From Falsiroseomonas oryziterrae (GTDB lineage Bacteria > Pseudomonadota > Alphaproteobacteria > Acetobacterales > Acetobacteraceae), in NCBI RefSeq assembly GCF_021864505.1, contig NZ_JAKJIB010000013.1, forward strand, positions 1 through 33,295: 33,295 bases of DNA, written 5' to 3'. Positions 7,776-15,008 of this stretch are shown piece after piece. Positions within the stretch are counted from its first letter, which is position 1. The number at the start of each line of letters is the position of its first letter. Made by a program: the position numbers and the translations under genes. The notes beneath the pieces are model-generated. The model was not told the DNA's origin. It did not search any database and worked only from the letters and a program-made list of their open reading frames with translations.

Positions 7776-8481
7776 GCTGCTCGAGGTCGAGGGCGTGGTC
7801 GGCGGCTACGGCGCGGCGGACGAGATCCTGAAGGGTATCAGCGTCGGCCTGCCGCATGGGCGCATGGCGGCGATCGTCGGGCCAAACGGCGCGGGCAAAT
7901 CCACGCTGCTGAAGGCCATTGCAGGCATCCTGAAGCTGAAGGCCGGGACGATCCGGCTGGACGGTGCGGTGCTGAGCGGCCTGCCGCCGCGCGGCATCGC
8001 GCGGCTCGGTGTCGCCTTCGTGCCGCAGGAGGCGAACATCTTCCCCTCGCTGACGGTGCGCGAGAACCTGGAGATGGGTGGCTACCTCGAGCCCCGTGCG
8101 GCGGTCGTGCGACGCGTGGACGCCCTGATGGAGCGCTTCCCGGTGCTGGCCGAGAAGCGCCGCCGCGCAGCCCGGACGCTCTCGGGCGGGCAGCGGCAGA
8201 TCCTGGCCATGGCGATGGCTTTGATGGTCGAGCCGAAGCTGCTGCTGCTCGACGAGCCCTCGGCCGGGCTCAGCCCCAAGGCGGCGGAGTTCCTGTTCGA
8301 TTCCATCGCGGCGATCCATGCCGAGGGCACGGCGATCCTGATGGTCGAGCAGAATGCGCTGGAGGCGCTGTCCATCGCGGAGGAGGGGATCGTGCTGGTG
8401 GATGGCCGCGTCGCGCGGACCGGCCCGGCGCGAGAACTGGCCGCGGATCCGGAGGTGCGCCGCCTGTTCCTCGGCGGCTAG
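7768..8481 (+). CDS. livF: HAAT-family ABC transporter ATP-binding protein, LivF type (transporter 1)
   Basis: 237 residues, the usual LivF length. Walker A GPNGAGKST (38-46), the VPQEANIFPSLTVRENL Q-loop region, signature LSGGQRQ, Walker B LLLLDEPSAGLSP and the VEQNA switch histidine replacement typical of LivF. It starts inside the last codons of livG (eight-base overlap), so the two ATPases are translated as a pair. The substrate-binding gene follows after 40 bases. It acts on the cytoplasmic face with LivG and the LivHM permeases encoded downstream. Confidence 0.95.
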   Translation: MPELLEVEGVVGGYGAADEILKGISVGLPHGRMAAIVGPNGAGKSTLLKAIAGILKLKAGTIRLDGAVLSGLPPRGIARLGVAFVPQEANIFPSLTVRENLEMGGYLEPRAAVVRRVDALMERFPVLAEKRRRAARTLSGGQRQILAMAMALMVEPKLLLLDEPSAGLSPKAAEFLFDSIAAIHAEGTAILMVEQNALEALSIAEEGIVLVDGRVARTGPARELAADPEVRRLFLGG

Positions 8482-8521
8482 GCATGGCTAGAGTGGCAAC
8501 GGGAAAGGGGAGAGAACCGAG

Positions 8522-9727
8522 ATGACTGAGACCAGGATCGGTCGCCGCGCGGCGCTGTGGGGCGCGGCCGGCCTCACGACCTTCGCCATCGGCGGCAAGG
8601 CCTTCGGCCAGGGCGCGCCGGTGGTGTTCGGCGCCCTGCCGCCGCTGACCGGCGCCGGCGGCCCCTATGGCCCGGCGATGCTGCGGGCCATCCAGCAGGT
8701 GGTGGAGGAGGCGAACGCGGCCGGCGGCATCCGCGGCCGGCAGATCCGCGTCGTCGCGGAGGACGACCAGACCAACCCCGATGCGGGCGTGCGCGGCGCG
8801 CGCAAGCTGATCGACGTGGACCGCGTCTCCGCGCTGATGGGCACCTGGGCGAGCAGCGTGACGACCGCCGTCGCGCCGCTCTGCTGGGAGAACCGCATCC
8901 CGCTCTTCACCGTGTCGGGCGCGGATTCCATCACGCTGCTGCCGCATCAGGGCTTCATCTTCCGCACCCAGCCGAACTCGCGCCTGCAGATCGCGACGGG
9001 GGCGGACTTCCTGATCCGCCAGGGCGCGCGGCGCATCTTCCACCTGGCCGCGCAATCGCCTTTCGCGCAGTCCAGCCAGGACACGCTGGTCGAGAAGATG
9101 CGCGGCGTGCAGGGCGGGGCCGTGACCGGCTACATCGTCTATGAGCGCGACAAGACCGCCTTCCGATCGGAGGTGGACCAGATCATGCGCTCGCGCTCCG
9201 ACACGGTGTTCCTGAACGGCTACCTGCCCGACGTGACGATCCTGCTGCGCGAGCTGTTCCGCGCCGGCTTCGACGGGCGGCGCTTCACGCCGGCCTATGC
9301 GGTGAACCAGAGCACCTTCCAGACGCTGCCGAACGACGTCACCAACGGCGTGATCACCTGGCAGCCGAGCCCGGACGTCGACTCCGGCGCCTTTCGCCGG
9401 CTGCAGACGCGGTTCGGGAATGTCGAGGTGGACCCCTATTCGGCGCAGACCAACGACCACGCGACGCTGGCGATCCTCGCCGCGGCCGCCGCCGGCGATG
9501 CGGGGGGTGTCGCGATCCGGGACAATGTCCGGCGCATCAGCGCCGGCGACGGCGAGCGCGTGGACAACGTCACCGACGGGCTGCGGGCCCTGGCGGCCGG
9601 CCGTGCCATCAACTTCGAAGGCGCCTCCGGCCCGGTGGATTTCGACGAGCGCGGCGACATCCGCGGCACGAAGTTCCGCTATGAACGCGCGAACAACGGG
9701 CGCTTCGAGCTGATGGAGCTCCGTTGA
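8522..9727 (+). CDS. periplasmic substrate-binding protein of HAAT ABC transporter (transporter 1)
   Basis: 401 residues. The N-terminus has RR at 8-9 followed by a hydrophobic run ending at FGQG, i.e. a Sec or twin-arginine signal without a lipobox cysteine. The mature part follows the type I periplasmic binding fold (Peripla_BP_6): PLTGAGGPYG at the start, the EDDQTNPDAGVRGARKLI segment, SGADS at the first-domain ligand edge, and YLPDVTILLREL further on. Known: this family feeds LivHMGF transporters and binds leucine-type amino acids, amides or aromatic acids. The ligand cannot be read from sequence. Its position in the middle of the operon (G-F-K-H-M) differs from transporter 2. Ribosome binding site GGGGAGAG lies before the ATG. 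The end overlaps the TTG start of livH. Confidence 0.94.
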   Translation: MTETRIGRRAALWGAAGLTTFAIGGKAFGQGAPVVFGALPPLTGAGGPYGPAMLRAIQQVVEEANAAGGIRGRQIRVVAEDDQTNPDAGVRGARKLIDVDRVSALMGTWASSVTTAVAPLCWENRIPLFTVSGADSITLLPHQGFIFRTQPNSRLQIATGADFLIRQGARRIFHLAAQSPFAQSSQDTLVEKMRGVQGGAVTGYIVYERDKTAFRSEVDQIMRSRSDTVFLNGYLPDVTILLRELFRAGFDGRRFTPAYAVNQSTFQTLPNDVTNGVITWQPSPDVDSGAFRRLQTRFGNVEVDPYSAQTNDHATLAILAAAAAGDAGGVAIRDNVRRISAGDGERVDNVTDGLRALAAGRAINFEGASGPVDFDERGDIRGTKFRYERANNGRFELMELR

Positions 9728-10596
9728 TCCAGGATTGGAGGGACCTCGCCCAGGTCCTGCTGAACGGCCTGATGACGGGCAGCGTGCTGATGCTGCCCGC
9801 CATCGGTTTCAACGTCATCTTCGCCGTCCTGCGCTACCCCAACTTCGCCGTCGCGGGCTACGCGACGATCGGCGCCTTCGCCGGCTGGATCGCCAACACG
9901 CAATGGGGCCTGCCGGCGGGCACTGCGCTGCTCGCGGCCTTCCTTGCGGCCGGCGCCGCGGGGCTGCTGTGCGAGGAGGCGGCGCTCAAGCCGCTTCGAC
10001 CCTCGGGCGCGCTGACCGTCGCCATCGCCTCCGTCGCGCTGACCATCCTGCTGGAGAACATCGTGCGGTTCTTCTTCGGGAACTCGCTGCGCGGCTACGA
10101 CCTGCCGGTGCTGCGCGACTGGCGCTTCGACGGGATCCGGGTGAACCCGCAGCAGCTCGCGAATACCGGCTACGCGATCGCGGCCGCGTCGGCGCTCTTC
10201 GCGCTGCTCGCCTTCACGCGGCTGGGGCGGGCGATGCGCGCGGTGGCCGACAACCCGCAGCTGGCCGACATCAAGGGCGTGGACCCGGACCGCATCGCGC
10301 GCGTCGCGGTCTTCGTCGGCGCCGGGCTCGCCGGCTTCGGCGGCATGCTGATCGGGCTCGACACCTCGATCGACCCGCTGACAGGCTTCCGGGTCGTGCT
10401 TTCCGTCTTCGCGGCGGCGGTCGTGGGCGGGCTCGGATCGATCCCTGGCGCGGCGCTCGGCGCGATGGTGGTCGGCGTGGGCGAGGAGATGGCGAGCGTG
10501 CTGCTTGAGCCGGCCTACCGCACCGTCACCGCGTTCCTCGCCATCCTGCTCGTGCTGACGCTGCGGCCGGAAGGCCTCCTGGGGCGGCGTACGTGA
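9724..10596 (+). CDS. livH: HAAT ABC transporter permease, LivH type, TTG start (transporter 1)
   Basis: 290 residues with about eight hydrophobic segments, e.g. LMTGSVLMLPAIGFNVIFAV and the C-terminal VVGGLGSIPGAALGAMVVG, the conserved inner-membrane loop of the family (contacts the ATPases). The best start is TTG at 9724, which shares TG with the TGA stop of the binding-protein gene (TTGA overlap). GGAG lies about five bases upstream. Internal ATGs (for example near 9771) would remove the first membrane segment. The start therefore implies translational coupling to the binding protein. It forms the membrane channel with LivM, encoded 13 bases downstream. Confidence 0.93.
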   Translation: MIQDWRDLAQVLLNGLMTGSVLMLPAIGFNVIFAVLRYPNFAVAGYATIGAFAGWIANTQWGLPAGTALLAAFLAAGAAGLLCEEAALKPLRPSGALTVAIASVALTILLENIVRFFFGNSLRGYDLPVLRDWRFDGIRVNPQQLANTGYAIAAASALFALLAFTRLGRAMRAVADNPQLADIKGVDPDRIARVAVFVGAGLAGFGGMLIGLDTSIDPLTGFRVVLSVFAAAVVGGLGSIPGAALGAMVVGVGEEMASVLLEPAYRTVTAFLAILLVLTLRPEGLLGRRT

Positions 10597-10609
10597 GGGG
10601 GGGCGCCTG

Positions 10610-11512
10610 ATGGAGAGCTACCTCGTCGCCATGCTGGTCTTTGCGGGGCTATATGCCCTGATGGCGCTCGGCCTCAACGTGATCTGGGGCCTGGCGGGCA
10701 TGGTCAATCTCGGCCTCGTCGGCTTCTTCGCGGTCGGTGCCTATGCCTCGGCGCTGCTGACGACGAAGCAGTTCTGGCCGATGCCGCTCGGTTGGGCCGC
10801 GGGGGCGGCGGTCGCCGCGGCGGCCGGGGCGGTGATGGCGGTCATCGTCGCGCGGCTGCGCGGCGACTACCTCGCCATCGTCACCCTCGGCTTCGCCGAG
10901 GTGATCCGCCTGGTCGCCTCGAACGAGATCTGGCTGACCAACGGCACCGACGGCATCAGCGGCATCCCTGGGCCCTGGCGCGGCGCGGTGACGCCGCAGC
11001 AGTTCAACCTGATCTTCCTCGGCATCGTGTGGGCGGCCGTCGCGCTCGCCTTCCTGCTCTGCGCGCGCGTCTCCCATTCGCCCTTCGGGCGCGTGCTGCG
11101 TGCGGTGCGCGAGGACCAGGATGTCGCGGCCGTCGCCGGCAAGCCGGTGCTGTGGTTCAAGGTCCGCGCCTTCTGCCTCGGCGCCGCGGTGGTCGGCTTC
11201 GCGGGCGCGCTCTACGCGCACTACAACGCCTATATCGCGCCCGACGGCTTCGCGCCGCTGCTGACGATCTACATCGTCCTCGCGCTGACCGCGGGCGGCG
11301 TCGGCGCGATGCGCGGCGCGATCATCGGCGCGCTGGTCGTCGTGCTGCTGCTGGAAGGCACGCGCTTCCTCGCCCAGGCGATCCCGGGCGTGACCCCGGT
11401 GCAGAAGGCGGCGCTGCGCGAGTCCATCATCGCCCTCTCGCTCATCCTGCTGCTGCGATTCCGCCCGCAGGGCCTCATCCCCGAACGTACCCGAACCAAG
11501 GCAAGACCATGA
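10610..11512 (+). CDS. livM: HAAT ABC transporter permease, LivM type (transporter 1)
   Basis: 300 residues, multi-spanning. Seen: the LivM-type opening ALMALGLNVIWGLAGMVNLG, RLRGDYLAIVTLGFAEVIR, the NGTDGISGIPG loop after it, and RVLRAVREDQDVAA, the coupling region that meets the ATPase. TAGGVGAMRGAIIGALVVV is the C-terminal conserved loop. Known: it pairs with LivH to form the pore. The last bases form ATGA with the start of the following GAF-domain gene, so that protein is made coupled to LivM. Confidence 0.94.
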   Translation: MESYLVAMLVFAGLYALMALGLNVIWGLAGMVNLGLVGFFAVGAYASALLTTKQFWPMPLGWAAGAAVAAAAGAVMAVIVARLRGDYLAIVTLGFAEVIRLVASNEIWLTNGTDGISGIPGPWRGAVTPQQFNLIFLGIVWAAVALAFLLCARVSHSPFGRVLRAVREDQDVAAVAGKPVLWFKVRAFCLGAAVVGFAGALYAHYNAYIAPDGFAPLLTIYIVLALTAGGVGAMRGAIIGALVVVLLLEGTRFLAQAIPGVTPVQKAALRESIIALSLILLLRFRPQGLIPERTRTKARP

Positions 11513-12009
11513 GCCGACAGGATCCCGCGCCACACTACGCCGCCGTCGCCGCCGCCGCGCGCGAGGGCGGACAGCCCGACGCCCTCTTCGCAGCGCTCGA
11601 CGCGGCGATGGGCCGCGCGATCGGGCACCGGCTCTTTACCATCCTCGTCGTGCATCCGGGCGCGCAGGAGAGCCAGCGCTACTATTCCAACATGCCGAAG
11701 GAATACCCGGTCGGCGGGCGCAAGCCGATCAACCAGACGCACTGGTTCCAGCGCGTGCTCGGCGCCGGCGAGCCCTATATCGGGCGCAGCTACGAGGACA
11801 TCCGCGATGTCTTCTTCGACCATGAGCTGATCCGCAGCCTCGGCTGCGAGAGCGTGCTGAACGTGCCGGTGCGCTGGAACGGCACCAGCCTCGGCACCAT
11901 CAACCTGCTGCACCACGCGAACTGGTACAACGAGGCCGACATCGCCCCGGCGCAGGTCTTTGCGGCGCTCGCCGCGCCCGGGCTGATGCAGGTGGTCGCG
12001 GGGGGTTAG
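11509..12009 (+). CDS. small single-domain GAF protein coupled to livM
   Basis: 166 residues, soluble, with no signal peptide. After an Ala-rich helix the protein has a GAF-like pattern: LFTILVVHPGAQESQRYYSN, GGRKPINQTHWFQRVLGAGEPYIG, then SVLNVPVRWNGTSLGTINLLH, the typical central GAF strands, and a final helix with PAQVFAALAAPGL. GAF domains bind small molecules or serve as sensors. No output domain is attached. Start ATG at 11509 overlaps the livM stop (ATGA), so its level follows transporter production. It may sense the imported substrate or act on the following metalloenzyme pathway. That role is inferred. An 83-base gap containing a possible promoter follows. Confidence 0.85.
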   Translation: MSRQDPAPHYAAVAAAAREGGQPDALFAALDAAMGRAIGHRLFTILVVHPGAQESQRYYSNMPKEYPVGGRKPINQTHWFQRVLGAGEPYIGRSYEDIRDVFFDHELIRSLGCESVLNVPVRWNGTSLGTINLLHHANWYNEADIAPAQVFAALAAPGLMQVVAGG

Positions 12010-12023
12010 CGCCCCCATCGCGC

Positions 12024-12051
12024 TGGACAGCTGCGCGCATGCCGAAATACT
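12024..12051 (+). promoter_or_regulatory. possible sigma-70-like promoter before the NicX-like gene
   Basis: TGGACA (12024-12029), 16 bases, AATACT (12046-12051), giving 5/6 and 4/6 matches to the -35 and -10 consensus, in a locally AT-richer gap. The start codon follows at 12093 behind GGAGGAA. It would let the last two genes of the region be expressed apart from the transporter. Confidence 0.35.
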
Positions 12052-12092
12052 TAGGTCTGTAAGGAATTCAAGAAGCCAGGCGGAGGAACCCC

Positions 12093-13280
12093 ATGTCGCG
12101 CTTCCCGACGCGCCTCGAGGACATCCTGGACGCGCCCACGCGGCGCGGCCTGCCGCTGCCGGTCAAGCATCCGCCGGCCGACATCGGCGCCTATATGCGC
12201 GGCGTCGACAATTTCTGCCGCGTGATGGCGATCCGCCCCGGCGACCATGTGGTGATGCTGACGGACCCGCTGCTCGACCCTCGCGTGATCCAGGCGGTCC
12301 AGGGGCTTGCGCGTGGGCGCGGCGCCACCTTCGCCAGCTACATGGGCGAAAGCACGCGCTATGTGACCGTGCCGGAGGAGGCGAAGGCGCTGCTCTCCCG
12401 CGCGACCTTCGTGGTCTCCACCTGGTTCGCCTCGGTGCTCGATCCCTACTGCATTGGGCTGCGGCGGAACCAGGGGCAGCGCTGGGTGAAGATCACCTTC
12501 TTCCGCGACCTCGACCTGCTGCACACGCCGCAGGCGCAGTTCCCGGTGGACCTGCTGGGCGAGATCATCCGCGCGACGGGTCGGCTGTTCCCGGAACAGG
12601 GCGACTTCACGCTGCGGCTGTCCGACCCGCGCGGTACCGACCTGCGCATCCCCTACACCGACGCGATGCTGCAGCACCTGCGCCGGCACAATCGCTGGCG
12701 CGGCCACAACGTCGCGGACGAGCCCGGCTGCTACGTGCACTACCTGCCGACGCATGGGCCCAACCTGTTCGAATACTCGATGGTCGGACTGAAGCCGGAG
12801 GACAAGGTCGGCATCCAGGGGACGGTCTGGGCGAACTGGGCCGTCGGCTTCGACAAGCCCTTCGAGAGCCCGGTCGGCGTCGAGTTCCGCGACGACGTGG
12901 TGCACGCCGTGCATGGCGAGGGCTTCGCGGCCGAGGTGCTGCGCGACTACCTGATCGGCGGCACGCTCGAGGAGCTCGGCTGCGGCCACAATCCGAAGGC
13001 GCCGCGCTTCGACATCTATCCGGCCGGCCCGAATTCGCCCGGCAGCCTCCATGTCGGCATCAACGCGCCGAAGCCGTCGGACTACCTCCGCCGCGTCATG
13101 CCGAACTGGGAGGAGCCGCACATCCACATGGACCTGGTGCTGTACGACGCGACGGTGACGGCCGGGAACCGGCCGCTGGTGGAGGATGGCTACCTGCTTT
13201 CGCTGCGAGACCCGCAGGTCCGGGCGATGGCGGAGACCTATGGCGACCCGGTGGATCTGCTGGAGTCCTGGCCGGTCTGA
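12093..13280 (+). CDS. NicX/M29-aminopeptidase-like metalloenzyme, possible 2,5-dihydroxypyridine 5,6-dioxygenase relative
   Basis: 395 residues, cytoplasmic. The opening half has the PGDHVVMLTDPLLDPRVIQA pattern of the M29-type fold, and the C-terminal half carries EELGCGHNPKA (His299) and HIHMDLVLYDATV (343-355), followed by NRPLVEDG. Known: NicX, the Fe(II) dioxygenase of aerobic nicotinate breakdown, belongs to this fold and has an H-x-D pair near its C-terminus; His345-x-Asp347 fits that pair. The remaining NicX metal ligand is not certain here; His299, His271 and His274 are candidates. An M29-like aminopeptidase is the alternative. It follows an amino-acid-type transporter and precedes a carboxylate receptor gene, which fits breakdown of an imported nitrogen-containing or aromatic acid. 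A clear GGAGGAA site precedes the start. Confidence 0.65.
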   Translation: MSRFPTRLEDILDAPTRRGLPLPVKHPPADIGAYMRGVDNFCRVMAIRPGDHVVMLTDPLLDPRVIQAVQGLARGRGATFASYMGESTRYVTVPEEAKALLSRATFVVSTWFASVLDPYCIGLRRNQGQRWVKITFFRDLDLLHTPQAQFPVDLLGEIIRATGRLFPEQGDFTLRLSDPRGTDLRIPYTDAMLQHLRRHNRWRGHNVADEPGCYVHYLPTHGPNLFEYSMVGLKPEDKVGIQGTVWANWAVGFDKPFESPVGVEFRDDVVHAVHGEGFAAEVLRDYLIGGTLEELGCGHNPKAPRFDIYPAGPNSPGSLHVGINAPKPSDYLRRVMPNWEEPHIHMDLVLYDATVTAGNRPLVEDGYLLSLRDPQVRAMAETYGDPVDLLESWPV

Positions 13281-13325
13281 GCCGCCGCGCGGCGCGCCGC
13301 GAGAACCAAGCGGGAGGGAACGAAG

Positions 13326-14309
13326 ATGCAGACGGAACGCGGGATGCGGCTCACGCGCCGCGGGCTTATGGCGGCCGGCCTTCTGGCGGCGGGCGGCGCC
13401 CGCGCGCAGGCCTGGCCGGACCGGCCGATCCGGCTGATCGTGCCCTTCCTGGCGGGCGGCGGCGGCGACACGCTGGCGCGGCTCGCGATCGGGCCCGCGC
13501 AGGCGCGGCTCGGACAGACCTTCGTGGTGGACAACCGCCCCGGCGCCGGCGGCAATGTGGGCGCCGAGGCGGCGGCGCGCGCGACGCCCGACGGCTACAC
13601 GCTGTTCTACGGCACCAACGGCACGCATGCGATCAACGAGGCGCTCTATCCGCGCCTCGGCTTCCGCCCGCATGAGGATTTCATCCCAGTCGCTCCGCTG
13701 TCGCGCATCGTCCTCGTGGTGCTGGCGAAGCGCGACCTGCCGGTGGAGACGCTGCCGCAGTTGATCGCCTGGCTGAAGGCCAATCCGGGCCGCGCCACCT
13801 ACGGCTCCGCCGGGAACGGCACCACCGGGCATATCGCGGCGGAGATGTTCCGCGTCGCGGCGGGCGTGGACATCGTCCACGTGCCCTATCGCGGCAACGC
13901 GGCGGCGATGACCGACTTGGCCGCGGGCCGGATCGACCTGGCGATCGAGCTGATCCCGGCCGCCTTCGCCGCCATGCAGAACGCGGCGGTGCGCACGCTC
14001 GCCGTGACCTCGGGCGCGCCGCTGCCGACGCATCCGAACCTGCCGACGGTCGCTTCCGTGCTGCCGGGCTTCGAGGTCAGCGCCTGGGACGGCATCTTCG
14101 CCCCCGCCGGCACGCCGGCGCCGATCGTTGCCCGACTCAGCGAGGCCTTCACCGAAGGGCTGCGTGACGAGGCAGTGGTCGCCGCGCTGCGGACGCGCGG
14201 CGCGGAACCCTCGCCGCCGATGACGCCGGCCGCCTTCGCGGCCTTCATCGCCTCCGAGCGCACGCGCTGGGGCGACGCGGTGCGGGCCTCCGGCGCACGG
14301 CTCGACTGA
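13326..14309 (+). CDS. Bug/TctC family periplasmic receptor
   Basis: 327 residues. Twin-arginine-like LTRRGLMAAGLLAAGG signal with cleavage near ARA-QA, then the family opening WPDRPIRLIVPFLAGG and VDNRPGAGG. YGSAGNGTTGHIAAEMF and HVPYRGN are the usual ligand-region segments. It is 45 bases after the NicX-like gene with GGGAGGGAA before the ATG, so the two are probably co-transcribed. No TctA/TctB genes lie nearby. Like the Bug gene at 5895-6878 it is an orphan receptor. The two have the same length and similar motifs but differ widely in sequence, so recent duplication is unlikely. The ligand is unknown; a carboxylate related to the neighbouring enzyme's pathway is a guess. Confidence 0.93.
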   Translation: MQTERGMRLTRRGLMAAGLLAAGGARAQAWPDRPIRLIVPFLAGGGGDTLARLAIGPAQARLGQTFVVDNRPGAGGNVGAEAAARATPDGYTLFYGTNGTHAINEALYPRLGFRPHEDFIPVAPLSRIVLVVLAKRDLPVETLPQLIAWLKANPGRATYGSAGNGTTGHIAAEMFRVAAGVDIVHVPYRGNAAAMTDLAAGRIDLAIELIPAAFAAMQNAAVRTLAVTSGAPLPTHPNLPTVASVLPGFEVSAWDGIFAPAGTPAPIVARLSEAFTEGLRDEAVVAALRTRGAEPSPPMTPAAFAAFIASERTRWGDAVRASGARLD

Positions 14310-14336
14310 GCGGGGCGCGAGGAGCCCGACCGGCGG

Positions 14337-15008
14337 TCAGGACAGCGCGGGCTCCTTCTCGCGCTCCGCGATGATCTTCTTCCAGGCGGGACGCGCGTGG
14401 CAGGCCTCGATCCAGGCCTTCACGCGCGGAAAGCCTTCCAGCGCCTCGGGGGCGGGCAGGCAGTAGCGGACGCATTCGGCGAGCGCGATGTCGGCCACGG
14501 TGAAGCGCCCGCCGACCGGGTGGCCTGTCGCGGCCAGCGCGGCGTCCAGCACGGCGAAGGGCCGGCGCAGGGCGGCCACGGCTTCCGTCACCTTCGCCTC
14601 GTCGCGCTGCGCGGGCGGCAACTGCACGCGGTTGAACAGGATCTGGATGCTGCGCGGCTCGATCTCCGTCGCGGCATAGAGCGTCCACTGCGCGAACTTC
14701 GCGGACTCCACCAGGTCGTTGGTGCCGACCGGCGGCCCGTAGCGGCGCGCGAGATACAGATTGATGGCGAGCGATTCCGACAGCACGACGTCGCCGTCGC
14801 GCATCACCGGGATGGAGCCGGCCGGGTTCATCGCGAGGAACTCGGGCGAGCGCGTATTGAACGGCGCATCCGCCGGCAGCGGGTCGGGCAGCCGAAAAGC
14901 CTGGATGACCGGCACGACCCGATAGGGCAGCCCCATCTCCTCGAGCAGCCAGATGTTGCGCAGCGCGCGCGAGCGGTAGACGCCGAAGATTTCGATCACG
15001 CGGGTCAC
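14337..15008 (-). CDS. glutathione S-transferase family protein
   Basis: 223 residues. An N-terminal thioredoxin-like domain (about 1-85) contains VYRSRALRN with Ser13 in a plausible catalytic position, the cis-proline segment AGSIPVMRDGD, and SESLAINLYLARRYG, the glutathione-contact helix. The C-terminal all-helical domain carries FTVADIALAECVRY, the N-capping motif of GSTs, and KAWIEACHARPAWKK at the end. The family conjugates or exchanges glutathione on electrophiles, and bacterial members often act in aromatic catabolism. It overlaps the upstream M24 peptidase gene by four bases (ATGA), so the two are coupled. Its substrate is not known. It converges on the Bug gene with 27 bases between stops. 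Confidence 0.92.
   Translation of the reverse strand: MTRVIEIFGVYRSRALRNIWLLEEMGLPYRVVPVIQAFRLPDPLPADAPFNTRSPEFLAMNPAGSIPVMRDGDVVLSESLAINLYLARRYGPPVGTNDLVESAKFAQWTLYAATEIEPRSIQILFNRVQLPPAQRDEAKVTEAVAALRRPFAVLDAALAATGHPVGGRFTVADIALAECVRYCLPAPEALEGFPRVKAWIEACHARPAWKKIIAEREKEPALS

Noticed and set aside
12051-14033. 660-codon minus-strand open frame opposite the NicX-like and Bug genes
   Set aside because: It crosses two well-supported plus-strand genes and their intergenic gap, and has no recognisable motif.
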